Assembly (NCBI GenBank): GCA_049969715.1
Contig: JBMFOH010000012.1
Span: 1-45,391 of the forward strand
Origin: JBMFOH01 sp049969715 [NCBI: bacterium]
GTDB lineage: Bacteria; DUMJ01
Length of the DNA stretch: 45,391 nt
Direction: 5' to 3'
In this document: one piece after another, positions 8,542 to 16,754 of the stretch
Position numbering within the stretch: the stretch's first letter is position 1
Layout: the number at the start of each line of letters is the position of its first letter
Notes under the pieces: model-generated
Seen by the model: the letters and a program-made list of their open reading frames with translations, nothing else
Databases searched by the model: none
What the model was told of the DNA's origin: nothing
Translations under genes and position numbers: made by a program

Positions 8542-9293
8542 TCCTTCCACTCCTTTCTCAGATACTCTAAACTTTGCGATAGTTCTCTTGCTTTATCTTC
8601 CCATCTACACTCAATGGAAATAGCGTTATTATATCCTATATTCTTTAGATAAGAGAAGAAAGACTCAAAGTCATAATTTCCCCTTCCTGGGGCTATTCGT
8701 CCTCTATCAGACACATGGATGTGATAGAGTTTATTTTTTATCCTTCCTAAATTAGATAATGGCTCACCTTCTAGGTCTGCATGATAGGTATCTATCAGAA
8801 CTCCAACATAGGGGTTATCTACAGCCTCCGCAAACTCTAGTGCTTCTAGTGTAGTGTTTATTATATTACTTTCCTGTCTATTCAGCGGCTCTATTGCAAT
8901 TTTTATGTCGTATCCTTGGGCATACCTAGATACTAATCTTAGAAACGCTACTATCTGTTCACTTGCCTTTTCTTTAGAGAACCCTTCAGGGATAGACCTT
9001 GCCCTACCACTTCCAAATACTATTATCTTACCGCCAAGAAGGTTTACCCTCCTTAAGGCTTCTTTGACGTAATCTTGTAACCTTTCTATATCTACCGATG
9101 GTCCAGTTATAGACAAATCTCCTGGAAGAAACACATTGAAAGAATAGGCTCTAAGATGGCTTTCATCGAGAAGATTTTTTAATCTCTCTATATTACTATT
9201 CACAATTTCTGTTACTGCAAGTTCTATAAAGTCAGCTCCGCTTGACTTTATGATTTCTATCTCTTCTTGTATTCCACAACATCCAAAATTCAT
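8538..9293 (-). CDS. D-tagatose/psicose 3-epimerase-like TIM barrel
   Basis: 251 residues. The metal-site pattern of ketose 3-epimerases and relatives is present: IEPLNRQ near residue 138, LIDTYHADLEGEP near 166, HIHVSDRGRIAPGRGNYDF near 191 and ISIECRW near 225. The family epimerises ketoses at C3; related proteins act as IolE-type dehydratases or hydroxypyruvate isomerases. The start overlaps the lacI stop by 4 bases, and its stop overlaps iolB. As first enzyme gene of the operon it may prepare the entering keto-sugar or keto-inositol. The exact reaction is not determined. Confidence 0.75.
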   Translation of the reverse strand: MNFGCCGIQEEIEIIKSSGADFIELAVTEIVNSNIERLKNLLDESHLRAYSFNVFLPGDLSITGPSVDIERLQDYVKEALRRVNLLGGKIIVFGSGRARSIPEGFSKEKASEQIVAFLRLVSRYAQGYDIKIAIEPLNRQESNIINTTLEALEFAEAVDNPYVGVLIDTYHADLEGEPLSNLGRIKNKLYHIHVSDRGRIAPGRGNYDFESFFSYLKNIGYNNAISIECRWEDKARELSQSLEYLRKEWKE

Positions 9294-10291
9294 CTTGACC
9301 TCCTTATTGTGGTGTTTCTTATTACAAGTTCAGGTTCAAGCAATAGATTCTCTCTTTCTCCTCTCATTAGTTTAAAAAGTAACTCAACTGCCTTTTGCCC
9401 GAGCTCTTTCTTCTGTTGCCTTATAGTAGTAAGGGGAGGGTCTGTAAAACTAGAAAAGAAGATATCATCAAATCCTATTATAGAGAATTCTTCTGGAACT
9501 TTTATCCCTAACTCTCTAGCTGCATTTATCACTCCAAAAGCCATTACATCATTATATGTAAAGATAGCAGTAGGGGGATCTTTAGTATAAAACAATCTTA
9601 TGGCTTCTTTATATGCTGATTCTGCAATAGGAACATTATAAGAGACAAGCTCAGGGTTATATTTAATTTCTGCCTCTTCCAATGCCATCCTATACCCTTC
9701 TAACCTCTTTTCTGCTGCCTCTGAGTGGTGCGGTCCGTTTATAAGGGCAATCTTAGAGTGTCCTAATTTTATTAAGTGCATAGTAGCTAAATAACCACCC
9801 TTTACCATATCGGTAGCGACATAAGCGACAGAAGGATGTTCAAGTATCTTATTTATTACTACTATTGGCAGCCCTTCTTCTGCTAGCGAGATTATCTGTT
9901 CATTAGAGATCCTTGAAGCAGAGATAATGACCCCATCTACCGGCCCTCTTGAGAAGAAATCTAAATAACTTTCCTCCTTTTCTTCTGATTCAGCTGTATT
10001 CCCCAAAAGTATAGTATAACCAGCTTCATTTGATGTCTCTTCTGCCCCTCTTACTACTTCTGGAAAGAATGGGTTGGTAATATCAGTTATAAGAAGCCCA
10101 ATGGTCTTTGTGCTTCGAGTTGTTAGTACCTGCCCCCTATAGTTAGGTTTATAATTTAACCTTTTTGCCACCTCAATGATCCGAAGCCTGGTCTTCTCAC
10201 TTATCCCAGGAAATCCATTAAGGGCTCTACTTACAGTTGATGGTGACACCCCTGCTAATTTTGCTACCTCTTGAATATTTACTCTTCTCAT
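9290..10291 (-). CDS. LacI-family transcriptional repressor
   Basis: 333 residues. The DNA-binding helices are NIQEVAKLAGVSPSTVSRALNG (4-25) with hinge KRLNYKPNYRGQVLTT, followed by a periplasmic-binding-protein-like effector domain (TIGLLITDITNPFF to FSIIGFDDIFFSSFTDPPLTT). It is first in the catabolic operon and therefore probably autoregulated. A LacI-type site covers its ribosome-binding region (10297-10314), and a second lies in the divergent promoter (10485-10498). The start ATG 10291 is preceded by GGTGG. The effector is presumably an operon intermediate. Confidence 0.9.
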   Translation of the reverse strand: MRRVNIQEVAKLAGVSPSTVSRALNGFPGISEKTRLRIIEVAKRLNYKPNYRGQVLTTRSTKTIGLLITDITNPFFPEVVRGAEETSNEAGYTILLGNTAESEEKEESYLDFFSRGPVDGVIISASRISNEQIISLAEEGLPIVVINKILEHPSVAYVATDMVKGGYLATMHLIKLGHSKIALINGPHHSEAAEKRLEGYRMALEEAEIKYNPELVSYNVPIAESAYKEAIRLFYTKDPPTAIFTYNDVMAFGVINAARELGIKVPEEFSIIGFDDIFFSSFTDPPLTTIRQQKKELGQKAVELLFKLMRGERENLLLEPELVIRNTTIRRSR

Positions 10292-10296
10292 TTTTG

Positions 10297-10314
10297 TTTA
10301 CCACCGATTGCAAA
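10297..10314. promoter_or_regulatory. LacI-type operator candidate in the lacI leader
   Basis: On the minus strand TTTGCAATCGGTGGTAAA is a partial palindrome centred on CG. Its left half, TGCAANCG, fits the general LacI/GalR consensus TGNAANCGNTTNCA. It lies between the transcription start and the ATG of lacI, covering the GGTGG ribosome site, so binding would block the operon. Confidence 0.5.
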
Positions 10315-10324
10315 GTTTATTTGA

Positions 10325-10353
10325 ATTGTACAATGAAATTCCCTAAAAGTCAA
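10325..10353 (-). promoter_or_regulatory. Promoter of the lacI-iolB-kinase operon
   Basis: On the minus strand, TTGACT (10353-10348), a 17-base spacer and TACAAT (10330-10325). It is close to the sigma-A consensus and gives a leader of roughly 25-30 bases containing the operator candidate. Confidence 0.75.
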
Positions 10354-10449
10354 GGAGTATGGTTGTTACTTGGGTAGAAGCTAAATTTTTTTCATTTTTT
10401 AGTTCCTTACGATCTAAAATGAGTAATTTCTGGAAGGGAATATAGCCCC

Positions 10450-10477
10450 TTTACTTAAAAATTTTTTATGATATAGT
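10450..10477 (+). promoter_or_regulatory. Promoter of the URO-D-like/solute-binding-protein operon
   Basis: TTTACT (10450-10455), a 16-base spacer and TATAGT (10472-10477). Transcription would begin near 10484, right at the operator candidate 10485-10498. Confidence 0.55.
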
Positions 10478-10484
10478 AAACTTA

Positions 10485-10498
10485 TGCAAGCGATTTTA
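10485..10498. promoter_or_regulatory. LacI-type operator candidate at the divergent promoter
   Basis: TGCAAGCGATTTTA agrees with the LacI-family consensus TGNAANCGNTTNCA at all but one fixed position. It shares TGCAANCG with the site in the lacI leader. Its location at the predicted transcription start suggests that the neighbouring LacI protein also represses the plus-strand operon. Confidence 0.5.
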
Positions 10499-10510
10499 TA
10501 TAGATAGAAG

Positions 10511-11569
10511 GTGAGAGTAAAAATAGAAGGATTAATAAAAGAGAATATGACTAGTAGGGAGATTGTTGTTAAAAGTTTAAAGTTTGAAGGACCTGAGAGA
10601 ATACCTATGACTTTACCTCCACCTTACCCTAATGATATTGTTGGGGTGGGGTTAGGACCAAATCCTTATATCAGTGAAGAATGGGTCTATAAGGGTAATA
10701 ATAGATGGGAAAGAATAGATGAATGGGGAAATACCTGGGCAAGGCTAGAGGCATATTCTAAAGGGGAAGTGGTAAAAGGATCCATAGAAGATTGGAATCA
10801 GTTAGATTCTTATGAATTTCCACCTCTTGATTTGGATGTTAGATATGAGCCAGCAAGAAGGTCCTTCAAAGAAACCCCAGACAAATTCCATGTAGGTTTT
10901 CTACCTGGGTTCCCCTTTAGTGTAGCAAGATATTTACGGAGAATGGATAATTTCCTCCTAGATGTTGCAGCAGAAAAAGAAAATGTGGCAAAGCTACTCA
11001 AAGATATAGCTGACTTATTAGAGATAGTTATAGAAAGGTTTGCTAAGGTAGGAGCAGATGCTGTTATGTTTGCTGAGGATTGGGGTACACAGGACAGGCT
11101 TCTCGTCAGTCCAAAGTCATGGAGGGAGCTATTTAAACCAGGATTTATTCAGCTATGTAATACAGCCCATAAACTAGGGGTATATGTCTTTATGCATTCC
11201 TGTGGTCACATATACGAGATAATACCAGATCTAATAAAGGTTGGTATAGATGTTTTGCAGTTTGATCAGCCAGCGCTACATGGGGTAGATAATCTAGCTA
11301 GAGATTTCGGGGGTAAGGTTAATTTCTGGTGTCCCGTAGATATCCAGCAGGTCCTTCCCAAAAGGGACGAAACCTTGATAGAAGACTTTGCTAAGGAGAT
11401 GATAGAAAAACTAGGTTCATTTAATGGAGGATTTATAGCAGGGTATTATCCATCTAATGAAGCCCTTGGACTTGATCCTTACTGGCAGGATGTAGCATGT
11501 AAGGCTTTTGTCAAGTATGGAATGAGAGAATATAAATTAATTAAAAATATGGAGGTTGATAGAAAGTGA
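10511..11569 (+). CDS. Uroporphyrinogen decarboxylase/MtaA-like family protein of unknown substrate
   Basis: 352 residues from GTG 10511. An ATG at 10547, giving MTSREIVVKSLKFEGPERIPM, is the more typical family start, but neither has an ideal ribosome site. The fold family (URO-D, CmuA/MtaA methyltransferases) is recognised from the N-terminal ERIPM motif, FAEDWGTQDRLLVSPKSWRELFKP (188-211) and MHSCGHIYEIIPDLIKVGIDVLQFDQP (228-254). HSCG keeps the His and Cys that bind zinc in MtaA-type methyltransferases, which true HemE lacks. No haem genes are nearby. Members often occur in sugar operons with no established role. It overlaps the next gene by 4 bases and is likely under LacI control. Confidence 0.7.
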   Translation: MRVKIEGLIKENMTSREIVVKSLKFEGPERIPMTLPPPYPNDIVGVGLGPNPYISEEWVYKGNNRWERIDEWGNTWARLEAYSKGEVVKGSIEDWNQLDSYEFPPLDLDVRYEPARRSFKETPDKFHVGFLPGFPFSVARYLRRMDNFLLDVAAEKENVAKLLKDIADLLEIVIERFAKVGADAVMFAEDWGTQDRLLVSPKSWRELFKPGFIQLCNTAHKLGVYVFMHSCGHIYEIIPDLIKVGIDVLQFDQPALHGVDNLARDFGGKVNFWCPVDIQQVLPKRDETLIEDFAKEMIEKLGSFNGGFIAGYYPSNEALGLDPYWQDVACKAFVKYGMREYKLIKNMEVDRK

Positions 11570-13539
11570 ATGGTTTAAAAGGATTTACCATTTTGGTGTT
11601 AGTGTTCAGTTTGATATTAGCCACTGTAAAGGTCTCATTCTCACAAGGGACCATAGTCCCCGGAGAGTACTATAATATGTCTGATTATGAAAAGCTTTCT
11701 GGGAAAAAGATTACTAAGTTCAGCGAGGCACCACAATTATTAGACTTAGTAAAACAGGGTAAACTTCCCTCGGTAGACCAGAGACTCCCAAGGAATCCAT
11801 TAATAGTAACTCCGGTAGAAGAGATCGGGCAGTACGGGGGAAATTGGCATAGGGTATGGTTAGGACTTTCTGATCAGTGGGGTCCAAATAAAATCTGTAC
11901 TGAACATCTTGTAATGTTTGATAAGAGTGGAACAAAGGTATTACCTAATGTAGCAGAAAGTTGGAAGGTTTCAAAAGATGCCAAGACCTACACATTCAAG
12001 CTTAGAGAAGGAATTAAGTGGTCAGATGGAATACCATTAACTACTGATGATGTAATGTTCTGGTACGAGGATGTGTTGTTAAATAAAGACCTTACTCCTA
12101 ATATACCAACATGGCTCGCATCCGGAGGAAAGCCATGTAAAATAGAAAAGGTTGACAACTATACATTTACAGTAACATTTGAGCAGCCTAATCCTCTCTT
12201 TTTGATAAATATATGCAAGCAGGGAGGTAATTCCTTCTTTCTCCCTAAACACTATGGGAAACAATTCCATCCAAAGTATACATCAAAGGAAGAACTAGAT
12301 AAAAAGATTAAGGATGCTGGATTTCAATTCTGGTATCAACTATTTGATGCAAAGGTAAGTAACTCTAACGCCTGGCTCCAAAATCCAGAGCTTCCTGTAT
12401 TGTATCCCTGGAGGAATACATCTTCTCCTACTGCTACTACAATGGTATTTGAGAGAAACCCATACTATTGGAAGATAGACCCTGCTGGGAACCAGCTTCC
12501 TTATATAGACAAGATCTCTAATGCCCTTGTAGAGAATAGAGAAATGGTTGTAATGAAAGCTATAGCTGGAGAGATAGATATGCAGGAGAGACATCTTACC
12601 CTATCAGACTATACATTACTGATGGAGAATAGATCTAAAGGGAATTATAGGGTTCTTCAATGGAAACAAGGAGTAGGTTCTGATGTTATGTTATGCTTAA
12701 ATCAAAATGTAAAAGACCCCGTTTTACGTAAGATATTTGAAGATAGAAGATTCAGAGAGGCTCTATCTATAGCTATAAATAGAGATGAGGTATGGAAGCT
12801 CATCTATCTTGGTATGGGTAAACCTAGACAGTGTTCTCTCATAAGTGGAGTTGCCTTTTATGATCCAGAATGGGAGAAGACTTGGGTTGAGTATGATCCA
12901 AAGAAAGCAAATGAAGTTTTAGATAGAATTGGTCTTAACAAGAGAGATAAGGATGGTTTTAGAATGAGGCCTGATGGAAAGACCTTAGCTCTGACTATAA
13001 CATTCCCTAGCGGTATATTTGGTGCCTGGTCAGATGTTCTTGAGATGGTGAAGAAATACTGGGAGGCTGTTGGTGTAAAGGTGGCAATCCAACCGGTTGA
13101 AAGGTCTCTGTATGTTACCAGAGCCACTGCAGGAGACCTAGAGATTGGGGTTTGGAACTTTGATAGAAACACAGCAATAATGTCTGACCCTGGAAGATTA
13201 TTAGGGACAACAACTGATGGACCTTGGGCACCCCTCTATGCTCAGTGGTACAATACTGGAGGTAAAGGTGGAGAGGAACCTAAAGGAGATATAAGAAAGA
13301 TCTATGAGCTTTGGGACAAGGTTACAATCACACCTGATGAAACTCAAAGGAATAGACTCTTTAAAGAGATAATTAACCTCCATAAGAGAAATATCTGGAT
13401 GATAGGTATTGTAGGAGAATTGCCTCAACCTGTAGTAGTAAAGAATAACTGTAGAAATGTTCCAGATGGCATTATCTGGGATGATACCCTTAGATCTCCT
13501 AAAAATGCTCGTCCAGAACAATTTTCCTTTAAACAGTAA
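11566..13539 (+). CDS. ABC transporter solute-binding protein, family 5 (Opp/Dpp type), orphan
   Basis: 657 residues. An export signal occupies the first 27 residues or so (FTILVLVFSLILATVKVSFS, then QG). The mature part has family-5 features: LPNVAESWKVSKDAKTYTFKLREGIKWSDGIPLTTDDVMFWYE and an internal AINRDEVWKLIYLGMGKPRQ. In thermophiles this family takes up oligosaccharides as often as peptides. The start is GTG 11566 (GTGA overlap with the upstream stop), with GGAGGT upstream. No permease or ATPase follows. The importer must be encoded elsewhere, or the protein may share the permeases at 22791-24645. The ligand is unknown; the operon context suggests the substrate of the catabolic operon. 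Confidence 0.85.
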   Translation: MNGLKGFTILVLVFSLILATVKVSFSQGTIVPGEYYNMSDYEKLSGKKITKFSEAPQLLDLVKQGKLPSVDQRLPRNPLIVTPVEEIGQYGGNWHRVWLGLSDQWGPNKICTEHLVMFDKSGTKVLPNVAESWKVSKDAKTYTFKLREGIKWSDGIPLTTDDVMFWYEDVLLNKDLTPNIPTWLASGGKPCKIEKVDNYTFTVTFEQPNPLFLINICKQGGNSFFLPKHYGKQFHPKYTSKEELDKKIKDAGFQFWYQLFDAKVSNSNAWLQNPELPVLYPWRNTSSPTATTMVFERNPYYWKIDPAGNQLPYIDKISNALVENREMVVMKAIAGEIDMQERHLTLSDYTLLMENRSKGNYRVLQWKQGVGSDVMLCLNQNVKDPVLRKIFEDRRFREALSIAINRDEVWKLIYLGMGKPRQCSLISGVAFYDPEWEKTWVEYDPKKANEVLDRIGLNKRDKDGFRMRPDGKTLALTITFPSGIFGAWSDVLEMVKKYWEAVGVKVAIQPVERSLYVTRATAGDLEIGVWNFDRNTAIMSDPGRLLGTTTDGPWAPLYAQWYNTGGKGGEEPKGDIRKIYELWDKVTITPDETQRNRLFKEIINLHKRNIWMIGIVGELPQPVVVKNNCRNVPDGIIWDDTLRSPKNARPEQFSFKQ

Positions 13540-13560
13540 ATAGAACCCTGAGACCTATCA

Positions 13561-13604
13561 AGGAGGGGGCAAGGTCTAAACAGACCTTGCCCCCTCCTAT
13601 CTTT
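13561..13604 (+). terminator. Very strong intrinsic terminator after the solute-binding protein gene
   Basis: A perfect 17-bp stem (13561-13577 with 13582-13598) with loop AAAC, its core a run of Gs paired with Cs, followed by ATCTTTT. It separates the sugar operon from the phosphomannomutase operon. Confidence 0.9.
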
Positions 13605-13653
13605 TATATCTAATCCCAAAACCTAATGAATAGTAAAAAGAATAAAAAAAGAT

Positions 13654-13659
13654 TATAAT
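13654..13659 (+). promoter_or_regulatory. Probable -10 box of the phosphomannomutase-murJ operon
   Basis: TATAAT lies 38 bases before the ATG in the short A-rich gap after the terminator. The -35 region at the right distance (TAGTAA, 13631-13636) is poor, so only the -10 box is supported. Confidence 0.35.
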
Positions 13660-13697
13660 ATTAGAGTCGATATCAGATCAATTATAGGAGGTAGAAG

Positions 13698-15125
13698 ATG
13701 TATATAAATCAAGACATATTTAAAATGTATGATATACGCGGAGTAGTACCTAAGGATATAAATCAAAAAGTAGTGAATCTTATAGGGAAGGCATATAGTA
13801 TATACATAAGGGAAAGGATAAAGAAAGAAAGCATTACGGTAAGCGTAGGGAGAGACGTACGGCTTCATTCAGAGATGTTGTCTAAGGCTTTGATCGAAGG
13901 GTTAAGAGATTATGGTATTAATGTAATTGATATCGGTATCTGTCCTACTCCTACGTTGTATTTTTCTCTATTTAATCTACCGATTGATGGAGGGATAATG
14001 ATTACTGCAAGTCATAATCCTCCAGAGTTTAATGGAATGAAACTATGTGTAGGGAGAGAAACCTTATATGGAGAAGAGATACAACGAATATATTCTCTTA
14101 TAAAGGAGGTTGAAAATTTTACTAATACTAACTATAATAGAGGGAACCTGGAGACATTTGATATACTCCCTATATATAAGAAGTATCTTTTAGAAAGTTT
14201 TAAGAATAATATGTCGAAAGAGATTAATTCAAATCCTATAAGGATCGCTACTGATTGTGGAAATGGGTGTGCAGGATTGATTGTTCCATCTCTATTGAAA
14301 GAGTTAGGGATAGAACTGACAGAACTTTACTCTGATCCAGATGGAAGATTCCCAAATCATCATCCTGATCCTACGGTGATAGAGTCTCTAGAAAAGCTTA
14401 TAGCAATAGTAAAAGAGAAACAACTAGATTTTGGAATTGCCTATGATGGAGATGTTGATAGGATAGGAGTAATTGATAACAACGGAGAGATAGTATATGG
14501 GGATAAACTTACCTATATATTTGCCAAAGACATCTTAAAAGAGCATCCTAGAGCAAAGATTATAAGTGAAGTAAAGTCATCTAAGACGTTATTCGATGGT
14601 ATAGAAAAGCTTGGAGGAATTCCAATAATGTCTGCTGTAGGACATTCACTTATTAAAAAGAAGCTAAGGGAAGAAAATGCCCTTTTTGCCGGTGAGATGA
14701 GCGGGCATATGTTCTTTAATGACAGATATTTTGGCTATGATGATGCTATCTATGCTACACTTCGCTTGATAGAGATTGTGGCAAAAGAAAAATCAGCCAA
14801 AGATAATTTTGTATTCTCAGACCTCTTAAAAGACCTTCCAAAGGTATTTGTTTCACCAGAGATAAGAGTAGACTGTCTAGAAGAGAAGAAATTTCAGATA
14901 GTGGAACATTTCCTTGACCAATTTAAAACGAGATATCCAGACCTTGCTAAGGAGATTAAGAAGGTTATAACAATAGATGGATTGAGAATAGAGTTTTCTG
15001 ATGGATGGGGATTGTTAAGGGCAAGTAATACTCAGCCTGCTATAGTAATGAGGTTTGAATCAGAGACTGAAGATAGGTTAGAACTATTCAAGAAGAGCTT
15101 TGAGGACACTATCCTTTCTCTATGA
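13698..15125 (+). CDS. manB: Phosphomannomutase/phosphoglucomutase
   Basis: 475 residues, with the four domains of the alpha-D-phosphohexomutase family. The phosphoserine loop is TASHNPP (103-109, Ser105). The metal loop is DGDVDR (250-255), the sugar-specificity loop is GEMSGHMFF (332-340), and the C-terminal phosphate loop is RASNTQP. GEMSGH is the sequence found in PMM/PGM enzymes, which interconvert mannose- or glucose-6-phosphate and the 1-phosphates. The start ATG is preceded by ATAGGAGGT. It overlaps murJ by 4 bases. The pairing with a lipid II flippase suggests supply of sugar-1-phosphate for envelope polymers. Confidence 0.88.
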   Translation: MYINQDIFKMYDIRGVVPKDINQKVVNLIGKAYSIYIRERIKKESITVSVGRDVRLHSEMLSKALIEGLRDYGINVIDIGICPTPTLYFSLFNLPIDGGIMITASHNPPEFNGMKLCVGRETLYGEEIQRIYSLIKEVENFTNTNYNRGNLETFDILPIYKKYLLESFKNNMSKEINSNPIRIATDCGNGCAGLIVPSLLKELGIELTELYSDPDGRFPNHHPDPTVIESLEKLIAIVKEKQLDFGIAYDGDVDRIGVIDNNGEIVYGDKLTYIFAKDILKEHPRAKIISEVKSSKTLFDGIEKLGGIPIMSAVGHSLIKKKLREENALFAGEMSGHMFFNDRYFGYDDAIYATLRLIEIVAKEKSAKDNFVFSDLLKDLPKVFVSPEIRVDCLEEKKFQIVEHFLDQFKTRYPDLAKEIKKVITIDGLRIEFSDGWGLLRASNTQPAIVMRFESETEDRLELFKKSFEDTILSL

Positions 15126-16681
15126 TCAATCTTCGTAAACAGACCATAATACAAGCCACATTCTTACTTACTTTAGTATCCCTGATAGGAAAGGGCTTAG
15201 GTTTTATTAGAGAGATGAGTATTGCCAGTGTATTTGGAGCAAAGACTATTACTGATGCCTATATAGTTGCTCAGGTACTTCCAGCTACACTGGCTGGTTT
15301 AGTAGGTGGGGCATTAACTACTGTATTTATTCCTGTCTTTCTGGAACAGAAGGAAAAATACGGAGAGAAAGAAGCCTGGAGGGCTGCTAACACTGTAATA
15401 AGTGTAGGTTGTATATATCTTCTCATTGCTACCCTTCTTGCTTTAATCCTTACCTATCCATTTATTGAACTTATAGTACCAGGTTTTTCTCAAGAAAAAA
15501 GAGACCTAGCAGTACTTATAACAAGGATGATGATGCCAGGTTTGATTCTATATGGGCTCTTAGGACTATTTACAGGGTTACTTCAATCCTATAAACATTT
15601 CTTTATCCCTAGTATAGGAGGATTATTGTTTAATATCTTTATAATCGGATTTGTTCTTGTTTTTGGCAAGAGATTTCCTGCTGGCAGCCTAGTTACAGGA
15701 AATATACTAGGGGTACTATCTCAAGTAATAATTGCCCTCTGGTATCTAAAGAGAAGTATGCCATATCTTGAGTGGCATATAGATTACAGACATCCGGCAG
15801 TAAAGCAAACATTCTACCTTATGATTCCTATCCTTGTAGGAACAAGTGCAGGGTACATCAATCTGATAGTAGACAGAATCTTTGCTTCAGCACTTCCAGA
15901 AGGTTCTATCTCGGCATTAAACTTTGCTGCCCGAGTAAGAGACCTTCCTGTATCTTTATTTGCTAGTTCTATAGCTACTGCAGTATATCCTACCACATCA
16001 GAGCTAGTAGCAAATAATGATATACACAGAATTAGAGACCTCCTGATTAAGACATTAAGTTTTACCTGGCTTATTATCATTCCAGCTGAAGTTGGACTTT
16101 TTATCTTAGACAAAGAGATTATAAGGTTGCTCTTTCAGAGAGGAGCTTTCGATCTAACAGCTACATATCTAACTGCAGGAGCTTTAAGATATTATTCTAT
16201 AGGGATCTTTGCCTTGGCATCATCGCCTATTGTAGCAAGAACGTTTTATTCCTTTCAGGATACAGTAACGCCTGTAGTTATAAGCTTTATATCTATTGGA
16301 TTAAATATAGCACTAAATGCTCTCCTAGTAAGGTCTATGCTTCATGAAGGTTTGGCTCTGGCTACGTCTATCTCTGGTATTTTTGCATTCATTCTACTTG
16401 TTTTTTTATTGAGGAAAAAGATGAAAAGTATAGGAGGAAAATTCCTTTTGTTAGAATTCTCTAAAATTACTCTTGCTTCTTTAGTTATGGGGTATGTAGT
16501 TAGAAGCTTAAACCTTATTATTGCAAAACCTAATACTAACTTGATTTATGAAATCCTTTCTATTATGCTCCTAATAAGTGTAGGAGTTCTTGTATACATT
16601 CTTTCTATACTACTCCTAAAGGTAAGAAGTGGAATACAGCTTAAAGAGTTTATTGAAAGGCGTATAAAGCCCAAAAAATAA
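15122..16681 (+). CDS. murJ: Lipid II flippase MurJ (MviN family)
   Basis: 519 residues of mostly hydrophobic sequence, consistent with about 14 membrane helices. The N-terminal family signature is LIGKGLGFIREMSIASVFGAKTITDAYIVAQVLPATL (20-57). Other recognisable blocks are MMMPGLILYGLLGLFTGLLQSYKHFFIPS, VDRIFASALPEGSISALNFAARVRDLP and LLFQRGAFD. MurJ moves the peptidoglycan precursor lipid II across the inner membrane. ATGA overlap with the mutase gene indicates one transcript. Confidence 0.92.
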   Translation: MINLRKQTIIQATFLLTLVSLIGKGLGFIREMSIASVFGAKTITDAYIVAQVLPATLAGLVGGALTTVFIPVFLEQKEKYGEKEAWRAANTVISVGCIYLLIATLLALILTYPFIELIVPGFSQEKRDLAVLITRMMMPGLILYGLLGLFTGLLQSYKHFFIPSIGGLLFNIFIIGFVLVFGKRFPAGSLVTGNILGVLSQVIIALWYLKRSMPYLEWHIDYRHPAVKQTFYLMIPILVGTSAGYINLIVDRIFASALPEGSISALNFAARVRDLPVSLFASSIATAVYPTTSELVANNDIHRIRDLLIKTLSFTWLIIIPAEVGLFILDKEIIRLLFQRGAFDLTATYLTAGALRYYSIGIFALASSPIVARTFYSFQDTVTPVVISFISIGLNIALNALLVRSMLHEGLALATSISGIFAFILLVFLLRKKMKSIGGKFLLLEFSKITLASLVMGYVVRSLNLIIAKPNTNLIYEILSIMLLISVGVLVYILSILLLKVRSGIQLKEFIERRIKPKK

Positions 16682-16688
16682 AGGAAAT

Positions 16689-16718
16689 TTGACATTCATT
16701 CTATCGCTGTGATATACT
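16689..16718 (+). promoter_or_regulatory. Promoter of trpB2
   Basis: TTGACA (16689-16694), an 18-base spacer and TATACT (16713-16718), followed 36 bases later by the ATG. This consensus -35 box shows that trpB2 is transcribed independently of murJ. Confidence 0.8.
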
Positions 16719-16754
16719 TTCTAATATATTTTAGGCTGAGAAAGGAGAGAAAAG

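Noticed and set aside
10325-10334. Perfect palindrome ATTGTACAAT upstream of lacI
   Set aside because: It coincides with the TACAAT -10 box; the symmetry is short and likely a by-product of the box. The LacI-type sites nearby are better operators.
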